This document shows, one piece after another, positions 41,514 through 50,845 of a stretch of 64,000 nucleotides of DNA. This stretch comes from JAVKBW01 sp040222995 (GTDB lineage: Bacteria > Pseudomonadota > Alphaproteobacteria > UBA8366 > Aestuariispiraceae). Position numbers and translations under genes: made by a program. The notes beneath the pieces are model-generated. The model did not search any database and was not told the origin of the DNA. It saw only the letters and a list, made by a program, of their open reading frames with translations. Numbering within the stretch: the first letter of the stretch is position 1; the number at the start of each line of letters is the position of its first letter. The DNA is taken from the NCBI GenBank assembly GCA_040222995.1, contig JAVKBW010000034.1, positions 81,827-145,826 of the forward strand, in the 5' to 3' direction.

Positions 41514-42428
41514 TCAGTCGGCGGATGTCGACGTCAGCACGACAGGACGTCGGCCGAATTTCAGATCGCTCTTCGTAACACTGGCCAAGCCGCCGGTTTC
41601 GCCCAGCATCTGCAGAATTGTGTTCTGTACGGATGCGATCGGAATGCCGTTATTCGTGCCATCGCCGTACGAGGCGCTTTGCAGGGCAATTACGCTTAGA
41701 TGCCCCTTGTAATAAACAGCAATCGGCCCGCCTGAATCGCCGGGAACGACCTCGCACTGGTATTTGATGATATCGGCATCGCTGGACCAGCCTTTCAGCA
41801 GGCAGGAATCGTCAACAGACAGAACGAATTTTCTGTCGGTCGGATACCCCGCCAGAGTCAGCATCTTGCCGAAGGCCGCTGCCTGGCGAATCTTGGTCTT
41901 GCCGAATGCGCTCCATCCAAGAAATCCGGTCAGCTTTCCGATTGGCCTTTCCAGTTCAATTACGGCCCAGTCATTCGGCAGATTGTCGATATGCGCCCAC
42001 TTCTCACCGTCAAAATCAGGGGAAACGATATATCGCTTCGCTTTCGAATGCGCGACCCAGCTATCGCGTTGCAGCCCGGCAACGAAATGAATGTATTCCG
42101 GTTCGATCCATCGGTTCGCTTCCCGGAAATACAGACAATGGGCCGCCGTCAGGACAAGGTTGTCGGCTATCATCGAGCCGGAGCAATGACCCTTTGTCGA
42201 AACCGCTCTCTGTATCTTGCCGATCGCGCTCCAGGGGTACTGAGTCGCATCCACGATCTTGCGGTCGGTTGCCCAAGCGCCGGCTGCGCAATACGACACC
42301 GCCAGAACAGCCAGCGTCAGCACCCTGACGAGCCAATCCAGCCTGTTCGAAAGACACATCATCGCTTGCTGCCATTTCCGTTGCGGCAAATCGCCGGACC
42401 GATGCCGATGGAACCACCGTTTTCTCAT
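41514..42428 (-). CDS. Secreted trypsin-like serine protease
   Basis: A 304-residue S1-family protease. A hydrophobic signal (LDWLVRVLTLAVLAVSYCAAGAWA) ends near residue 53; in-frame ATGs at 42362 and 42359 may be the true start. The catalytic triad is visible: VLTAAHCLYF, Asp in NDWAVIELERP and Ser in CEVVPGDSGGPIAV. Cysteines (GHCSGS/AAHC; DDSCLL/YQCEVV) could form two disulfides. The substrate pocket cannot be judged. Its start overlaps the stop of an upstream 404-residue gene by 4 bases (ATGA), so protease and that protein are translationally coupled and probably act together. Confidence 0.88.
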   Translation of the reverse strand: MRKRWFHRHRSGDLPQRKWQQAMMCLSNRLDWLVRVLTLAVLAVSYCAAGAWATDRKIVDATQYPWSAIGKIQRAVSTKGHCSGSMIADNLVLTAAHCLYFREANRWIEPEYIHFVAGLQRDSWVAHSKAKRYIVSPDFDGEKWAHIDNLPNDWAVIELERPIGKLTGFLGWSAFGKTKIRQAAAFGKMLTLAGYPTDRKFVLSVDDSCLLKGWSSDADIIKYQCEVVPGDSGGPIAVYYKGHLSVIALQSASYGDGTNNGIPIASVQNTILQMLGETGGLASVTKSDLKFGRRPVVLTSTSAD

Positions 42429-43639
42429 GCAAAGACGGCGCGGAGGTCAATAGATGAAATATCGAAGTTGCTGTCCAGCGATCTGACTTCCACCTGAATA
42501 TTACTTCCCGACACGCCATTGCGTGTCGGCGAGAAAGGGAAAACACCGATGATGCGGTCGCCGCTGGATTGAAACAGGTCGGTCACGGCTTCGTTTCGGG
42601 TACCGTCGGACCGGTTCTCGAAAATCCGCACCCGCAAGTCGCCGCCTTCAATGGCGGAAAGCGCATCCGTAAAACCGTTGCTGTTCACGCCGGAAAAATC
42701 GAGCGCGAGAAATATCTGCGATGTCCCGCTTTCCGCCCCGAAGAAAAAGTCCGTGACGTCCTCGTCCAGATCCTGACGGCTTCGCGCGGCCCCGGCGAAA
42801 CTGACCACCGTTGTCTGGAAATCGCCGCGTGCATCGAAAGTGCCGTCGTCGCCGGGGTCGCTCAGTTCAATGAAACTGATATTGTCGAGGCCGATGCCCG
42901 ATGTCGGCGCAACGAATGTCAGATCCGACAACTGCGATATGTCGATTGTTGCGCTCGTTCCGATCGACGTGCCCGTCCCGTCCTGGATCTCCCCCAAAGG
43001 ACCGCCGCCATTCTCGCCGGTCAGGCTGATGGCGATGTCTGTCGCGCTGCTCGTTGCGTCGAACTGGATCAGGTCGGACAACGCAACCGACGAATTCGAG
43101 GGAATGCCGACTCTTCGGGCGAATTGAGTGTTTAGCGAGCCGTCATTCGAAACACCGGAAAACGTGGTGCCGAAGGCCCTGTTTTCCGACGGCCTTTGCG
43201 TAAAGTCGGAAAAGGTAAGCGTCGGACCGGCGACCGGTGTTTCCTCCTGGGCCTGAACCAGAACGATGGTAGAGACAGAGTCGGGAAACGCCGCGTTTCG
43301 GAAAGCCGATTCAACCAGGTTCTGCAGCGGCGGTTCCGGGTCGTTCAATGCTGAATCCAGCCGGCTGAACCGGTTCTGAAAGAAGTCGCCTGTATCGATA
43401 CCGAAAGCGGCTTCCGCCAGCAGCACGATGTTGCCGAGACTGAGCTGAATAGGCTGAAAAATCGCACCGGCGAAATCGGCCGACTGGCCGACAATGGAAA
43501 CCTGCTGGCCGAACAATCCGTTGAATTCCGTCGGATCGACAACCTGCTGCAGGCCGCGCGCCTGCACGGCCTCACGCTGAAACTGCACAGCCAACGCCGT
43601 AAACAGGCTGGACTGCGAGAAAATGCTGATATCGGACAT
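42425..43639 (-). CDS. Unknown 404-residue protein, coupled to the serine protease
   Basis: I do not recognise this protein. The N-terminal ~140 residues are helical (SLFTALAVQFQREAVQARGLQQ), without a signal peptide. The rest is Ser/Thr/Asp/Gly-rich and beta-strand-like, with repeating polar segments (SLTGENGGGPLGEIQDGTG; GDDGTFDARGDFQTTVVSF; FLALDFSGVNSNGFTDALSAIEGGDLRVRIFENRS) as in adhesin- or RTX-like secreted proteins; no Ca-binding GGxGxD nonapeptides are seen. It ends ...SIDLRAVFA. It overlaps the protease ATG by 4 bases, suggesting a protease-substrate or anchor pair, possibly exported by a non-Sec route. Confidence 0.6.
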   Translation of the reverse strand: MSDISIFSQSSLFTALAVQFQREAVQARGLQQVVDPTEFNGLFGQQVSIVGQSADFAGAIFQPIQLSLGNIVLLAEAAFGIDTGDFFQNRFSRLDSALNDPEPPLQNLVESAFRNAAFPDSVSTIVLVQAQEETPVAGPTLTFSDFTQRPSENRAFGTTFSGVSNDGSLNTQFARRVGIPSNSSVALSDLIQFDATSSATDIAISLTGENGGGPLGEIQDGTGTSIGTSATIDISQLSDLTFVAPTSGIGLDNISFIELSDPGDDGTFDARGDFQTTVVSFAGAARSRQDLDEDVTDFFFGAESGTSQIFLALDFSGVNSNGFTDALSAIEGGDLRVRIFENRSDGTRNEAVTDLFQSSGDRIIGVFPFSPTRNGVSGSNIQVEVRSLDSNFDISSIDLRAVFA

Positions 43640-43723
43640 ACCTGTCCCGCCTTCTCCTCTACCGGTATACTACCCCGGTCGGGAAAAAAGGCGACTCAGA
43701 ACATTCGCGGTATTTGCATACCT

Positions 43724-44818
43724 TTAAAGCAGAGAGCCGACACGTTCGAGAGACTTCGGCATCGCATGGCCATACGTGCTGACCACATACGAAACGATCC
43801 GTTCCACTTCCGCCTTGCCGAGGCTGTCCATCAGGGCGCAGGGCGCTTTGCCGAACCGAAGAGCCAGACCGGCCCCCATATCGATATCGGCCGCCGACGC
43901 AACATCTTCGTCCAGTTCCTGAAGCACCGGAAAGAAGACCGACGCCCGTAACCGGTCGGCAATCACGGCATCGCTTTCCGCGCTGCCCGACGCATCCTCG
44001 CCGATTTCGAATTCGTAATCGCTGTCACCCTTGTCGGCCAAGCCTTTCGAAAGCGCATAGAACGCGCCATGCGGCTTCAGATTCTGCTGGGCATGAAACA
44101 TGATCTTCGGTTTCACGAGGTTCATCACCATGAAGGGACCGGCGGCGATATCCATGCATTCCCGCGCAACCCGGTCGATCTGGGCCGTTGTTCCCAGCCC
44201 CTCGTCGATCAACCGTACCGCTTCATTGCCGTAGGGAACGAAGAAACGGTTGATTGCAAAACCGAAACTGTCCTTGCAGGCAATCGGCTTTTTGCGGGTT
44301 TCGCGGCAAAACTGCAGCGCCCGGTCATAAATTTCCTGATTGGTTTTTTCACCCTTCACCACTTCGACAATCGGATTGATCGCGGCCGGGTTGAAATAGT
44401 GAAGACCGAGAAAACGGGTCGGGTCGCTTACGGTTTCCGCCAGATCCGAAACCCGCAGGGCCGACGTATTGGTCGCCACAACCGTTTCCGGGCCGAGAAC
44501 CGGGTTCAAACGTTCGAACAGGTCTTTCTTGACCGACAGTTCTTCGAAAATCGCCTCGATGATCAGGTCGCAGCCTTCCAGAGACTGCAGATCGGTAGAG
44601 GCGGAAATGCGTCCCAGGGCGGCGGCGGCATCCTCTGCGCTCATCTTGCCCTTTTCCGCTGCACGGTCGTAAAACTTCTTCGCGGCGCCAACCCCGCGGC
44701 CGACGGCTTCTTCTGTCGTATCCACAAGGCGCACCGTAACCCCCTGCTGGCCCAGTGTGGTCGCGATACCGGACCCCATGGTTCCGGCGCCAATTATTCC
44801 GACAGTTTTGAACGACAT
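43724..44818 (-). CDS. 3-hydroxyacyl-CoA dehydrogenase family protein
   Basis: A 364-residue NAD-dependent 3-hydroxyacyl-CoA dehydrogenase. Domain 1 (~1-185): KTVGIIGAGTMGSGIATTLGQQG, LIIEAIFEELSVKKDLF, ATNTSALRVSDLAE and GLHYFNPAAINPIVEVV with the catalytic His. Domain 2: DSFGFAINRFFVPYGNEAVRLIDEG, then a longer C-terminal part with MGAGLALRFGKAPCALMDSLG, i.e. two C-terminal modules. It oxidises 3-hydroxyacyl-CoA in beta-oxidation or reduces acetoacetyl-CoA. Length exceeds the simple ~285-residue type. It is divergent from the TPR gene. Confidence 0.92.
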   Translation of the reverse strand: MSFKTVGIIGAGTMGSGIATTLGQQGVTVRLVDTTEEAVGRGVGAAKKFYDRAAEKGKMSAEDAAAALGRISASTDLQSLEGCDLIIEAIFEELSVKKDLFERLNPVLGPETVVATNTSALRVSDLAETVSDPTRFLGLHYFNPAAINPIVEVVKGEKTNQEIYDRALQFCRETRKKPIACKDSFGFAINRFFVPYGNEAVRLIDEGLGTTAQIDRVARECMDIAAGPFMVMNLVKPKIMFHAQQNLKPHGAFYALSKGLADKGDSDYEFEIGEDASGSAESDAVIADRLRASVFFPVLQELDEDVASAADIDMGAGLALRFGKAPCALMDSLGKAEVERIVSYVVSTYGHAMPKSLERVGSLL

Positions 44819-44999
44819 CGTTTTCTCCGATTCCAGAATTCTGTGTCTTTACGCGATGATTGGCGGCGAAAATAGGCGACACGCCGTGCTTTGTCGATCT
44901 GAAATGTTGCATCTGCGAAGGCGGATAGCGCAGGCTGGCCGTTGCCGGCCGAATCCGGCATAGACTGCTGCGTTGTATCAGGCAGAGGAAAAGTGTTTC

Positions 45000-46508
45000 G
45001 TGTCCCACTCGCCGTTTGAACGCCTTTTCAACAAGGCCATCGAGTATCAGGCCAAGGGCATGTTCGAAAAAGCCGTGACGGCCTGGCGGGCGATGCTGCT
45101 GAGCCAGCCCGACTATCTGCCGGCCCTGAACAATCTCGGCATCGCCTTGCGGCATCTCGACCGGATTGCGGAGTCGGAGGCCGTTCTGCGAACCGGCATC
45201 GAACGTCACCCGGATAGCGCCGACCTGCATATCAGCCTGGGGCAGACCCTGCAGAGCTGGGGGCTGAATGACGCGGCGATCGAGGCGCTGAAAACAGCGA
45301 TATCTCTGAATCCCGCAAACACGGCAGCCCATTACGATTTGGGAGTATTATATCTCGGCCGTGGCGAAACCGCGTCCGCGGAAGCCGCCCTTCAATCCGT
45401 GCTTGCGCTCGATCCGGCGCATGCCCTCGCCCTGGCCGCCCTGGCCGACATCAAAAAGGCGGCCGGCGACGTCATTTCCGCCATCGATCTGTATTCCCGC
45501 GCCCATGCCGCCGCCCCTGACAATCCCTCGATTGAAACCCGGTTGGGGATCGCCCTGCTGGCGTCGGGCGACCGTGCCGCCGGTCTGCCGCACTACGATG
45601 CGCGCTGGCGAACCGGTCTGTTGCCGATGGCCGATCCCGGGTGCCCTCTATGGGAAGGCGGTCCGCTCGACGGACGAACCCTGCTGGTTCGCTGCGAACA
45701 GGGATTGGGCATGAGCCTGCAGTTCGTTCGCCTGCTGAAACTCATTCTGGATGCCGAGGAAAGCGGCGGCCGGATTGTCCTGGAGTGCCAGCCGGAACTT
45801 GTCGAAATTCTGAACAGCGCCCGGTGGCTGGATACGGTCGTCGCGGAAAGCGACACGCCGCCGGAAGCCGATGTCTGGTCGCCGCTCGGCAGTTTGCTTC
45901 GCTTGATGGGCAGCCGGTTGCTGGGCGAGGATCTGTCGTCGGTCGGCAACCCCGTACCCTACCTGCGTCCCGATGCCGCCACCCTGGCGCCATGGCGGCA
46001 AAAACTGCCGAAAGACGGGCTGGTCATCGGGATCGCCTGGTCCGGCGGCATGCCATTGCTTCAGACGGCAAGAAACGCAATCCCGTTACGGGCCTTTGCT
46101 CCCCTGGCCGCCTTACCAGGCGTGACGCTCGTTTCGCTGCAGAAAGGCGAAGGCCGGCGAGAGATTTCGACCTGCGGGTTTCCGGTTGTCGATTTCGATA
46201 CGGAGCTGGACGCCTATGGCGGCGCTTTCGTCGATTCCGCCGCCTTGATTTCCGCACTGCCGCTGGTCATCAGCGCCGATACGCCGATTGCCCACCTGGC
46301 CGGCGCATTGGGCAAACCGGTCTGGACGGCGCTGTCGCCGTCGCCGGACTGGATATGGGGTCTTGAGGGAGAAGACACCTGCTGGTACCCCTCCATGACG
46401 CTGTTCCGGCGGGCGCGCGGCAATGACTGGACCGATGTTTTTTCGGCAATGGCTGCGCACCTGGAACAGATGCGCGCAATGGCGGGACGGCCGCCGGGAG
46501 GGTCATGA
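45000..46508 (+). CDS. TPR protein with glycosyltransferase-like C-terminal domain
   Basis: About 502 residues. Residues ~1-190 are TPR repeats with the classic helices (FNKAIEYQAKGMFEKAVTAWR, ALNNLGIALRHLDRIAESEAVL, AHYDLGVLYLGRGETASAEAAL). The C-terminal ~280 residues resemble the GT9/GT41-like end found in many TPR proteins: LLVRCEQGLGMSLQFVRLL, LVIGIAWSGGMPLL, TPIAHLAGALGKPVWT, DTCWYPSMTLFRR. Such proteins are thought to be glycosyltransferases or carriers for flagellar or surface modification. GTG 45000 follows AGAGGAAAAG; a TTG at 44973 lacks a ribosome-binding site. The GFA gene overlaps its stop by 4 bases. Confidence 0.85.
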   Translation: MSHSPFERLFNKAIEYQAKGMFEKAVTAWRAMLLSQPDYLPALNNLGIALRHLDRIAESEAVLRTGIERHPDSADLHISLGQTLQSWGLNDAAIEALKTAISLNPANTAAHYDLGVLYLGRGETASAEAALQSVLALDPAHALALAALADIKKAAGDVISAIDLYSRAHAAAPDNPSIETRLGIALLASGDRAAGLPHYDARWRTGLLPMADPGCPLWEGGPLDGRTLLVRCEQGLGMSLQFVRLLKLILDAEESGGRIVLECQPELVEILNSARWLDTVVAESDTPPEADVWSPLGSLLRLMGSRLLGEDLSSVGNPVPYLRPDAATLAPWRQKLPKDGLVIGIAWSGGMPLLQTARNAIPLRAFAPLAALPGVTLVSLQKGEGRREISTCGFPVVDFDTELDAYGGAFVDSAALISALPLVISADTPIAHLAGALGKPVWTALSPSPDWIWGLEGEDTCWYPSMTLFRRARGNDWTDVFSAMAAHLEQMRAMAGRPPGGS

Positions 46509-46927
46509 TGACGCAGCAATGGACAGGCGGATGCCAGTGCGGCGAGGTTCGCTACGAGCTCTCTTCCGATAAAGTCGACACCATGTATGCCTGCCACTGC
46601 GCCGACTGCCAGCGGCAATCGGCAAGCGCGTTCGGCATTTCCATCATCGTGAAACGGGACGCTTTCCGGATTGTGAAGGGCGCCGTCAAAACCTGGATGA
46701 CGCAGGGAGAAAGCGGGAATGCCAAATGTGCGAATTTCTGCCCGACCTGCGGCGTCCGCGTGTTTCACGACGATGGCGGCGACAGCGCCTGGATCAGCGT
46801 CAAGGGCGGCACGCTGGACGACGCGGCTCATCTGGAACCCCGGGCGCATATCTGGGTGAAACGCCAGCAACCCTGGCTGAAACTGGACGACACCCTGATC
46901 CGCCATTCCGAAGAACCACCGGATTGA
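46505..46927 (+). CDS. GFA family (glutathione-dependent formaldehyde-activating enzyme-like) protein
   Basis: A 140-residue zinc protein of the GFA/CENP-V family. Cysteine motifs in order: GGCQCGEVRY, ACHCADCQR, and CANFCPTCGVRVFH, giving two zinc sites; the pattern is diagnostic. Activity on S-hydroxymethylglutathione is known for one founding member only, so substrate is uncertain. It begins within the stop of the TPR gene (ATGATG overlap), so is translationally coupled to it. The next gene, an ABC ATPase, starts 92 bases downstream. Confidence 0.9.
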   Translation: MMTQQWTGGCQCGEVRYELSSDKVDTMYACHCADCQRQSASAFGISIIVKRDAFRIVKGAVKTWMTQGESGNAKCANFCPTCGVRVFHDDGGDSAWISVKGGTLDDAAHLEPRAHIWVKRQQPWLKLDDTLIRHSEEPPD

Positions 46928-47019
46928 AGAATACGCCTTGAAAATCATGTTGATGTCTTTACATGACTCCAGTCGTCGTCTGCTGACATGCGGCTGCGAA
47001 CATTCTGAATCGGATCACG

Positions 47020-47988
47020 ATGTCTGACCCAATGATCGAACTGGACCAGCTTACCAAGGCTTTCGGAACGCATACCGTTGTCGACGGATTGTCGTTTACC
47101 GTGCCGCGCGGCGAAGTTCTGGGATTTCTGGGACCGAACGGCGCCGGCAAATCGACAACCATGAAAATGCTGACCGGCTACCTGAACCCGACATCCGGAG
47201 CGGCCCGCGTCGCCGGGTTCGATATCCAGAAAGACCCGGTATCGGTAAAGTCCCGCGTCGGATACCTGCCGGAAGGCGCGCCGGTGTGGCCGGATATGAC
47301 GCCGAAAGGGTTCCTGAATTTTATCGCCTCTGTTCGCGGGTTCCGGTCGGGCGAGGCCGATGCCGCAATCGCGCGTGCCGCCGACGCCGCCAACCTGAAA
47401 GATGTGATGAATCAGCCGATCGGCACCCTGTCCAAGGGCTTCAAGCGACGGGTCGGGCTGGCGCAGGCGCTATTGCACGACCCCGACGTTCTGATTCTGG
47501 ACGAACCGACCGACGGACTGGACCCGAACCAGAAACAGGAAGTACGGAATCTGATTCAGGTGATCGCCGCCGAAAAGGCGATTGTGATTTCGACCCATAT
47601 TCTCGAGGAAGTGGAAGCGATCTGCAGCCGCGCCATTATCATCGCCAACGGCCGGATCGTTGCCGACGCCACGCCGGAAGCGCTGGAAGCCCGCTCGCCG
47701 CGACACAACGGCGTGCGGCTGGATATTCATGGCTCCAGGGAAGCCGCGCAAAAAGCGCTGTCCGGCATTGCCGGCATCGAATCCGTCAAGATCGAGGCCG
47801 ATGACACCCTGTTCTGCTATGCGCGCGACGGCGCGCCGATTGCCGGCGCAATCTCGGACGCGCTGGTGTCGGCCGGCATACAGATTCATGACATTCGGAC
47901 CGTAAGGGGCCGTCTGGACGATGTATTCCGGGCCATTACCGCGCACGACGCCGCCCGATCAGACGAACCGGAGGCTGCCCATGGCTAA
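47020..47988 (+). CDS. ABC transporter ATP-binding protein (GldA/NatA-like)
   Basis: A 322-residue ABC ATPase. Walker A GPNGAGKSTTMKML, signature-like LSKGFKRRVGLAQAL, Walker B VLILDEPTDGLDP, and the H-loop STHILEEVEAICSR are visible. The C-terminal ~90 residues (HNGVRLDIHGSREAAQKAL ...) form the extra domain found in GldA/CcmA-like exporters. It is the first of three genes with the permease (8-base overlap) and the GldG-like subunit, a set related to the gliding-type ABC system but widespread in non-gliding bacteria. Substrate unknown. Confidence 0.93.
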   Translation: MSDPMIELDQLTKAFGTHTVVDGLSFTVPRGEVLGFLGPNGAGKSTTMKMLTGYLNPTSGAARVAGFDIQKDPVSVKSRVGYLPEGAPVWPDMTPKGFLNFIASVRGFRSGEADAAIARAADAANLKDVMNQPIGTLSKGFKRRVGLAQALLHDPDVLILDEPTDGLDPNQKQEVRNLIQVIAAEKAIVISTHILEEVEAICSRAIIIANGRIVADATPEALEARSPRHNGVRLDIHGSREAAQKALSGIAGIESVKIEADDTLFCYARDGAPIAGAISDALVSAGIQIHDIRTVRGRLDDVFRAITAHDAARSDEPEAAHG

Positions 47989-48715
47989 TATCGCGGCAAT
48001 ATTCCGGCGGGAAATGAGCGCCTATTTTTCCACGCCCGTCGCCTATGTCTTCATTGTGATCTTTCTGCTGATGGCCGGCGCCTTCACGTTTTTCCTCGGG
48101 GCGTTTTTCGATCGCGACCAGGCGGATCTCAATTCACTGTTCCAGTTTCTGCCCTGGCTTTTCGTCATTCTCGTGCCGGCCATCGCCATGCGGTTATGGG
48201 CGGAAGAGATCGACAGCGGCACGGTCGAACTGCTGATGACCCTGCCGATGACCACGACGCAGATCGTGGTCGGGAAGTTTCTGGCCGCCTGGGCATTCAC
48301 GACAGTTGCCCTGGCGCTGACATTTCCGCTCTGGATTACCATCAACGTACTCGGCAATCCCGACAACGGGGCGGTTCTGGCCGGCTATATCGGCGCGGTC
48401 TTCATGGCCGGCGGATATCTCGCCGTCGGCGCCTTCGTATCGGCGATGACCCGAAGCCAGGTGATCGCCTTTGTCATTGGCGTCGCCCTGTGTTTTGCGC
48501 TGACCGCCGCCGGCACGCCGCTGGTTCTGAATTTCTTTTCGGGCTGGGCCGGCGACGCCGTTCTCGACTTCATACGGTCGATCAGCTTTCTCAGCCATTT
48601 TGAGGCGATAACCAAGGGCGTCGTCGATCTGCGCGACGCCGTATTCTTCCTGTCGCTGATCGGCGTCTTCCTGGTCGGCAACGTGCTCGCCGTTAACCGG
48701 TTCAAGGACGCGTGA
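47981..48715 (+). CDS. ABC transporter permease (GldF-like)
   Basis: A 244-residue membrane protein. After MANIAAIFRREMSAYFSTPVAY come six hydrophobic helices with the ABC-2/GldF pattern: FIVIFLLMAGAFTFFLG, FLPWLFVILVPAIAMRLWAEE, the signature IDSGTVELLMTLPMTTTQIVVGKFLAAW, and a terminal LIGVFLVGNVLAVNRFK. The ATG at 47981 overlaps the ATPase stop by 8 bases, and the GldG-like gene begins 1 base after its stop, so one operon encodes the whole exporter. Confidence 0.92.
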   Translation: MANIAAIFRREMSAYFSTPVAYVFIVIFLLMAGAFTFFLGAFFDRDQADLNSLFQFLPWLFVILVPAIAMRLWAEEIDSGTVELLMTLPMTTTQIVVGKFLAAWAFTTVALALTFPLWITINVLGNPDNGAVLAGYIGAVFMAGGYLAVGAFVSAMTRSQVIAFVIGVALCFALTAAGTPLVLNFFSGWAGDAVLDFIRSISFLSHFEAITKGVVDLRDAVFFLSLIGVFLVGNVLAVNRFKDA

Positions 48716-48716
48716 C

Positions 48717-50693
48717 ATGACCGGCAGAAAACGCATCGGCTGGATTGGCGTCTTCGGTCTGGCGATTCTGGCTTTTATCGGGATCAATATCGGCATTCAC
48801 CATATCGGCAACGCCCGGCTCGATCTGACCGAGGAGCGGCTGTTCACATTGTCGGACGGCACCAAATCGGTTTTGAAATCGCTGGGTGAACCGGTTCGGC
48901 TGGAATTTTATTTCTCCTCCGCTCTGGGCAAGGAAATTCCCGGCTACGCTGTATTTGCCACCCGCGTGCGCGACATGCTGGATGAATTCAAGGCCGTAGC
49001 GGGCGACAAGCTGATTATCGACACGTTCGATCCTCAGCCGTTTTCCGAAACAGAGGACCAGGCGGTCGAAGCCGGCATGCAGGGCGTGCCATTGGACCAG
49101 ACCGGCGATGAGGTCTATTTCGGGATCGTCGGCTTCGCGTCCGAAGACCGCGAGAACGGAAGCGCGATACCCTTCTTCCAGTCGGATCGCGGCAACTTTC
49201 TGGAATACGATCTGACCAAACTGATCTACCGGGTCGCCAATCCCGAACTGCCGGTGGTCGGCGTTATTTCCGACAAGCCGGTCTTCGGCGACCCGATGGC
49301 GCAGATGCGGGGCGGGTCGAGCGATCCGTGGGCCATCGTGGACCAGATGGAAGATTTCTTCGATGTCCGGTACGTCTACGATGCCGAGACGCTGCTTGAG
49401 GATTCGCCGGACATTCTGCTGATCATCCACCCGAAGGCCTTCGATCCTGATTTCGCCTATGCCATCGACCAGCATCTGTTGCGTGGCGGCCGGGCAATTG
49501 TTTTTTACGATCCCTGGAACGAAACCAACGCCAATGCGCCGGCGAGCGGGCCGGGCGGCCCGGCGGTGGAATCCAGCTTCGAACCGTTTTTCGATAGGTG
49601 GGGCGTCCGGATTTCCGGCGACGCCGTTGTCGGTGACAGGGGATCGGCGCAGATGGTGAATGCCGGTGACGGCACAAACTTCATTCCGGTACCGTATGTG
49701 ATCTGGATGAAGCCCACCGCGGCCCAGCTCAACAAGGACGATGCCATACTGTCATCGATCGGCACCATGCTGATCCCGAGCGCCGGTTCGATTGAGGTCA
49801 ATGAAGACAGCCCCCTGTCGGTTCAACCGTTGATCCAGAGCAGTGCGGACGCGACATTGATACCGGTCGACAGGCTGGCCACGCCCGATCCGACGGGGCT
49901 GCTTGAAGACTACGCGCCGACCGGCGAAACCTATGTCATGGCGGCGCGGCTTTCCGGCACTGTCACAACCGCGTTTCCGGATGGGCCGCCGCCGCCCGAA
50001 CCGGAAGAAGCCGCTGAAGACGCGGATACAACAGCCGGTCAGGATACGGCGGAAGAGGAAGCCGCGGAGCAGGAGCCAGAGGAACGTCCGGCCTTTCTGC
50101 CGCATCTTGCGGCATCCGAAGCGCCGATGAATGTCGTTCTGGTGGCGGATGCAGACATGCTTGAAGACCGGTTCTGGGTACGTGTACAGAACTTCTTCGG
50201 ACAACGCGTCGCCGTTCCGCAGGCCGATAACGGCGCGTTTCTGGTAAATGCGCTGGATAATCTGCACGGCTCGAACGATCTGCTGTCGCTGCGCTCGCGC
50301 GGCACCGGAAGCCGACCGTTTGTCGCAATCGACGCCCTGCGCCGTCAGGCCGAAACGGATTACCGGGCAGAAGAGCGCGCGCTGCAGAAGAAAATGCAGG
50401 AAACGGAAGAGAAGCTTGCCAATCTACAAGCGGGTGCCGATGCCGATGCCGTCGAACAGGACACGGCGGCAACCGATGCAGAGATCGAAAAATTCACACA
50501 CGAACTTATCGATACGCGCCGCAAACTTCGGGAAGTCAATTTGTCCCTTCGTCAGGATATCGAAGCGCTGCAAAGCCGGGTCAGGATCATCAATATCGGT
50601 CTGATGCCGGTGCTGGTCTGCGTTTTCGCCATCGGCCTTGGATACTACAGGTCCCGGCGCCGCCAGAGCGCCCGGGACAAGGCGCTGTCATAG
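48717..50693 (+). CDS. GldG-like ABC auxiliary transport protein
   Basis: A 658-residue protein with an N-terminal membrane helix (WIGVFGLAILAFIGINIGIHH), a large periplasmic part with GldG-type features (LDLTEERLFTLSDGTKSVLKSL, VVGVISDKPVFGD, LEDSPDILLIIHPKAFDPDFAYAIDQHLLRGGRAIVFYDPW), an acidic linker (~415-450, Glu/Asp/Ala-rich), a coiled coil (~545-630) and a second helix at the C-terminus (RIINIGLMPVLVCVFAIGLGYY). The protein works with the ATPase and permease upstream; the coiled coil before the last helix is typical. What is exported is not known. Confidence 0.88.
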   Translation: MTGRKRIGWIGVFGLAILAFIGINIGIHHIGNARLDLTEERLFTLSDGTKSVLKSLGEPVRLEFYFSSALGKEIPGYAVFATRVRDMLDEFKAVAGDKLIIDTFDPQPFSETEDQAVEAGMQGVPLDQTGDEVYFGIVGFASEDRENGSAIPFFQSDRGNFLEYDLTKLIYRVANPELPVVGVISDKPVFGDPMAQMRGGSSDPWAIVDQMEDFFDVRYVYDAETLLEDSPDILLIIHPKAFDPDFAYAIDQHLLRGGRAIVFYDPWNETNANAPASGPGGPAVESSFEPFFDRWGVRISGDAVVGDRGSAQMVNAGDGTNFIPVPYVIWMKPTAAQLNKDDAILSSIGTMLIPSAGSIEVNEDSPLSVQPLIQSSADATLIPVDRLATPDPTGLLEDYAPTGETYVMAARLSGTVTTAFPDGPPPPEPEEAAEDADTTAGQDTAEEEAAEQEPEERPAFLPHLAASEAPMNVVLVADADMLEDRFWVRVQNFFGQRVAVPQADNGAFLVNALDNLHGSNDLLSLRSRGTGSRPFVAIDALRRQAETDYRAEERALQKKMQETEEKLANLQAGADADAVEQDTAATDAEIEKFTHELIDTRRKLREVNLSLRQDIEALQSRVRIINIGLMPVLVCVFAIGLGYYRSRRRQSARDKALS

Positions 50694-50845
50694 CCTTACA
50701 GACGACGCTCCCTCCCAAATTGGCGGCATAGTAACCTTTTTTACATTAGGGGTTTGGTCTTGCCGCGTTTCAGCGGTACCGTACGGTAGCCGACCCGGTG
50801 TTCAACCGACGTCTGCACCTTTACCAAAAGCAAGCGAGCATCGTC

